The position numbers were made by a program, and so were the translations under genes. From Gillisia xinjiangensis (GTDB taxonomy: Bacteria; Bacteroidota; Bacteroidia; Flavobacteriales; Flavobacteriaceae), in contig NZ_JBKAHK010000006.1 of the NCBI RefSeq assembly GCF_046298265.1, positions 248,001-312,000 of the forward strand: a stretch of DNA of 64,000 nt. Reading direction: 5' to 3'. Shown in pieces: positions 63,801 to 64,000 of the stretch (its first letter is position 1; the number at the start of each line of letters is the position of its first letter). The notes under the pieces were generated by a model. It searched no databases. It saw only the letters and a list, made by a program, of their open reading frames with translations, and was not told the origin of the DNA.

Positions 63801-64000
63801 TTTGATGGTTCTATATATTTCTGGGATCATTTTGTGGTGGTAGATCATATTTTAAAAGAATATATTGGTGGTTATGCAACTTATAATTTAACAGGAGGAG
63901 TATCCAGTGCAACTTCTTCTGATGATCGAATTAATGATAACATGACAACTAGCGGAAAATTACCCCAACAATATATACCAGTGGGGCAGGGATTCTTAAT
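54876..64000 (+). CDS. Giant secreted Ig-like/PKD-like repeat protein with LamG domain (3' end cut by window)
   Basis: One uninterrupted frame of at least 3,041 codons, still open at the window end. A signal peptide covers about residues 1-25 (FLNPVEGFGQ). Then: Ig-like modules with paired cysteines (about 26-370), three repeats of about 91 residues (393-665), a mixed PKD/Ig part, four tandem 91-residue repeats (943-1305), further Ig-like modules to about 2070, a jelly-roll-like domain (about 2075-2280), a LamG/concanavalin-like domain (about 2468-2610, LDFDGFNDYVDLG), and from about 2750 a region common in flavobacterial type IX cargo (NYWSSPVS, IGNPYPSAIDADQF, YIPVGQGF). A sorting domain should lie beyond the edge. 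Probably a surface adhesin or gliding-related protein; this is inference from architecture. Confidence 0.88.
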   Translation, partial: MEKKLLCILFIFSLFFLNPVEGFGQACPSTVSISADTGNTICAGTPVTFTANANGGTGTFTYQWKIDGVNAGTNSNTFPSSSLNNGDKVTVTVTSSDDTTCSTTSSNYTMTVNTNKTPTVTIAASKTSICPGESITFTASNTNGGTSPQYAWYINSSSPVVKTGALATFSASDFVEGNNTVRVVLTSNINCADPSTAEATSATFELKPDATISTPANHDQPVCINKPLQNIVFDLGGGATNATVTGLPPGVTGSLSGGNYVLSGSPTANGVFSYTVLTTGSCAQKTATGTITVNPDATIALTSGNNTQTVCAAGGVADGSISPITYSIGQTGTGGFITGLPSGITGSFSNGVFTIQGSTSETGTHNYSVNATGTCGDSAPLTGSIIITENKNPSVTISSNDADNSICAETSVSFNATPTNGGTNPTYQWKVNGTNVGTNSSTFTTTALTDGQIITVEMSSSETCLITATATSNAITTTVNPNLTPEVTIVTSDSDICPTDPVTFTATPVNEGTNPSYQWKIGNTNVGANSPTFTTSTLMDGQVVTVTMTSSETCLATITATSNSIETNVNPDLIPSVTISSNDNNNILCSGSSITFTATSVNGGGTPSYQWKADNNNVGTNNSTFTTSSLTNGQVVTVVITASNDICLGDVISAKSNEIPVQVDNFITSETPQWDNSNPAHNPTAICPSVSGLKYKVGSITGATSYDWTLPSGWSITNGQGSNEITVTASVNASAGNITVNGRSECGTTQSISLPVTTGTAAHVGAGPDQTVCPGTIEINLDGEIGGVITQKKDWNWSDNGAGGTFKNNQGSDLKGIYTIPSSLRNGGTVTIRIQSVKPAGSCDIKTDEMIITIQSAAAITDPTNKNQTVCINSEITSIPFTITGAGTGATATGLPAGVSGNYENGVFTLSGTPTESGTFNYTVTTTGNCTNATRTGALTVNPRPTFTQPGEVFVCAGAQTSTISFGGSSVSGTTYQWTNDNISIGLADSGNGDINGFAAVNNTNEPVVANIIVTPTANNCEGPTQEFQITVYPTATFTTPADLTVCNGENLENIVFGGSNISGTTYKWSNSNTSIGLAAEGTGNISTFSVTNTTTEPIEATITVTPIANGCDGTPEEFTITVNPTPAFTAPENIVVCNEETLAQLDFSGATVTGTTFSWTNTNTAIGLAASGTGNLPSFTADNNGNEPISATISVIPGANGCDGEPVTFEIIVNPASTVNTIEDVIVCNGEDFSEIVLSSNVNGTSYSWTNSNTAIGLAETGMGNIPAFSAQNSTEVAINATITVIPTANDCEGTPYTFDITVNPSAIAEAGPDQTICSNGVGTMAATLGGGASEGIWTTNGSGTFNNNSINSEYTPSDSDVLNGSVILTFTSNNPDGPCGTASDTMELFINEEVLITTQPENIGICSTEPSELTIIASGDNLSYQWKRTDGAIITNSNGIYSSTLSFNNTTSTHAGEYYVVVRGEDVCNDEDNPVESARVTINVDENIIIDEPSAEVPICGDGFSEATMKFIAHAGNSPLAFAWYKDGVPVDATDSKITINEAVLNSEGKYEGSLQITGVTVDYNGDYYVEITGPEEFTCSTAVTNPFQLRLNDMPALPEVEDLVVCQNEIPEAFTVNLGTNLKWYLNENDENFIANDAGQPTAPIPATNTPGDFYYWVTQQPEACESEKVQVKVTVKEKPSVPALTSEEAVIEYCLGEIAVLLTATGNSNTILNWYDSETGEALTSAPQPNTENPGVTTYWVSQTPNNGLGCESDRASITVTVYSLPEVTASVEENIICFGSPAELTATGGVTYTWYNGEEVIGNEASISHIPTEAGDYTFNVFVTDANGCENTAEVTVKVDETTIAGTISGQESVCISSPSGSFILEGNTGEIQHWESSTDGGTNWSEITNTSATLDFADLATNTIFRAIVKNGVCEEMASNQVEVTIDPLPVGGDLAFAGNGRVFTICENATGNYAVDLNLTGTVGDVVRWGYRSWDATGYTTLTIGGEVFTGNTLTAVQIQTLGFNETTVFQVEVSSGACVAPALSKTAILSVIPSDIKPSPVTVEPGVVCLGEEVTLSSETGYENGGTFLDQGAFDNASITNHGWRIRREGISGDLGFDTDANNTEFDRWKRATPRAFTTASVNSPFSTSGVVFDTGIEDGNKGFGLISGNYRSTMETPIFTIGSTDQAILTFDQAYVLTPGSSLQVEISTDGGNTYTTLYIREVPANATQGIASGNTTSFGTGTIDSHPENKILIDLGDYMGRPNLRIRFNYSGARPGDIWAVDNIDIPEGPNGITMEWRDYTDPAFPDGILIGTNNSENYTPIEIGLNTFEVKTKLVYNSSGDACEVAENAQRIEVFVFDKYTTSVTASYGTCGNFNVQLTANVLDGKGEPVTSFPTPDGYIGKWIIDGGTLVDSDPDDGIDAINDPNAILSAPGTGSYTVSWILEPTELDENGDLYINPEACPPIVTPLDVVIEGCIALDFDGFNDYVDLGTNYTGSNYSIEAWIRPFDRELEESGLTDASSGTIISGPGFEIKMEDLPATISPNSRWYHIAYTSDDKLYIDGFLQSSNSITGAGGSKTLIGARWNSSEKEAENHFSGWIEEVRIWNGAITEKNIQFTMNQRLKGMGNIGVVVDMDHPDAPDYANLSGYYQLISAIPDPEGLVTYDDTLKPINGFTIDLAITAVPGRLINMSTNQQNTAPLPYFSGSNNSWDIATTWARPDVWKIPNTGGIDWNIVKTSHNITADRAITVLGLISEVNTLDMLGTIPTAESHLGVGTGNALTISHYLRLDGIIDLNGESQLLQPELSIVDEASSGYLDRDQQGKRNSFIYNYWSSPVSISGTNTANNGGYSVGGVLLDGTNPAAPDGINFQDYHGAADGTRQSPIIVSTYWLWGYSPAAANIYAEWDHILENGTLKTGEGFTMKGTAGDAALNDGQNYTFRGKPHNGDITLTMGGNQNYLIGNPYPSAIDADQFIQDYGTAANPVFDGSIYFWDHFVVVDHILKEYIGGYATYNLTGGVSSATSSDDRINDNMTTSGKLPQQYIPVGQGFL
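56052..56870 (+). repeat. Three in-gene repeats of 276, 270 and about 273 bases
   Basis: Inside the giant gene, units starting at 56052, 56328 and 56598 share the pattern P-VTI-SNDxxxxIC...VTFTATPxNxGTNPSYQWK...NVGTNSxTFTT...LxDGQVVTV...SSETC. More divergent members start near 54966 and 55215. Each unit has two cysteines, likely forming a disulfide across an Ig-like fold. Confidence 0.8.
57702..58790 (+). repeat. Four tandem in-gene repeats of 273, 273, 273 and 270 bases
   Basis: Units start at 57702, 57975, 58248 and 58521. Each encodes about 91 residues with the shared pattern F-x-x-P...VVCNGE...GTTYxWTN-NTxIGLAAxGTGN...ATITVTPxANGCxGxPxxF-ITVNP. Two cysteines per unit. Length is kept almost exactly while the bases have diverged, so this is not a recent duplication. 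Confidence 0.88.

Overview
The window is AT-rich, densely coded DNA from a member of the Bacteroidota, almost certainly the Flavobacteriaceae (an inference; the gene set looks like marine genera such as Gramella/Christiangramia, Salegentibacter or Zunongwangia). Supporting signs are Bacteroidota-type promoters (TTG, 19 bp, TAnnTTTG), weak or absent Shine-Dalgarno sites, a 740-residue monomeric isocitrate dehydrogenase, a TonB receptor paired with a DUF4249 lipoprotein, the DUF3276, DUF3667, DUF5103 and DUF6095 families, a complete Na+-NQR operon, and a giant secreted protein of the kind exported by type IX secretion. It reads as chromosomal core DNA. I see no insertion sequence, phage, CRISPR array or defence island.

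Layout. 1-4.5 kb: end of an ABC exporter, a PUR/DUF3276 protein and a secreted M14 peptidase. 4.5-9.7 kb: CsaA-like protein, a degenerate repeat field, two thiol-redox proteins (thioredoxin-fold and 1-Cys peroxiredoxin), a VOC protein, a LOG-family protein, prmC and a GNAT. 9.7-16.3 kb: ribD with a HAD, an EamA transporter and a YigZ protein, then a thioesterase, dnaA, a low-molecular-weight phosphatase and an RsmI-like methylase. 16.2-20 kb: envelope and wall genes (lysozyme-like protein, small outer-membrane protein, mltG, GNAT, dapF). 20-28 kb: HtrA protease, long-form GAPDH, a coiled-coil membrane protein, trmD, rplS with its own promoter and leader, a gene-free stretch holding a candidate structured RNA, and icd. 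28-36.5 kb: TonB receptor with DUF4249 lipoprotein, DUF6095, tRNA-Gly(UCC), GNATs, a ClpP paralogue and two convergent L,D-transpeptidases. 36.8-41.6 kb: gpmI, a thioredoxin-fold lipoprotein, then a tight operon of HAD, map, a NUMOD4/HNH-like protein and a methyltransferase. 41.6-49.2 kb (minus strand): nqrABCDEF, a small companion protein and apbE, which attaches FMN to NqrB and NqrC. 49.3-54.6 kb: DUF5103, DUF3667, apaG, a TANGO2/NRDE protein and pruA. 54.9 kb to the end: one continuous reading frame of more than 3,000 codons encoding a secreted Ig-like/PKD-like repeat protein with a LamG-type domain, cut by the window edge.

The NQR operon with apbE forms one respiratory sodium pump plus its maturation enzyme; dapF, mltG, the lysozyme-like protein and the two L,D-transpeptidases make peptidoglycan metabolism a recurring theme. 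I found no clear new multi-gene system. The best leads are the domesticated homing-endonuclease-like protein inside the map operon, the candidate structured RNA before icd, a dispersed palindromic element present in at least four places, two candidate leaderless transcripts, and the internal repeat architecture of the giant secreted protein.
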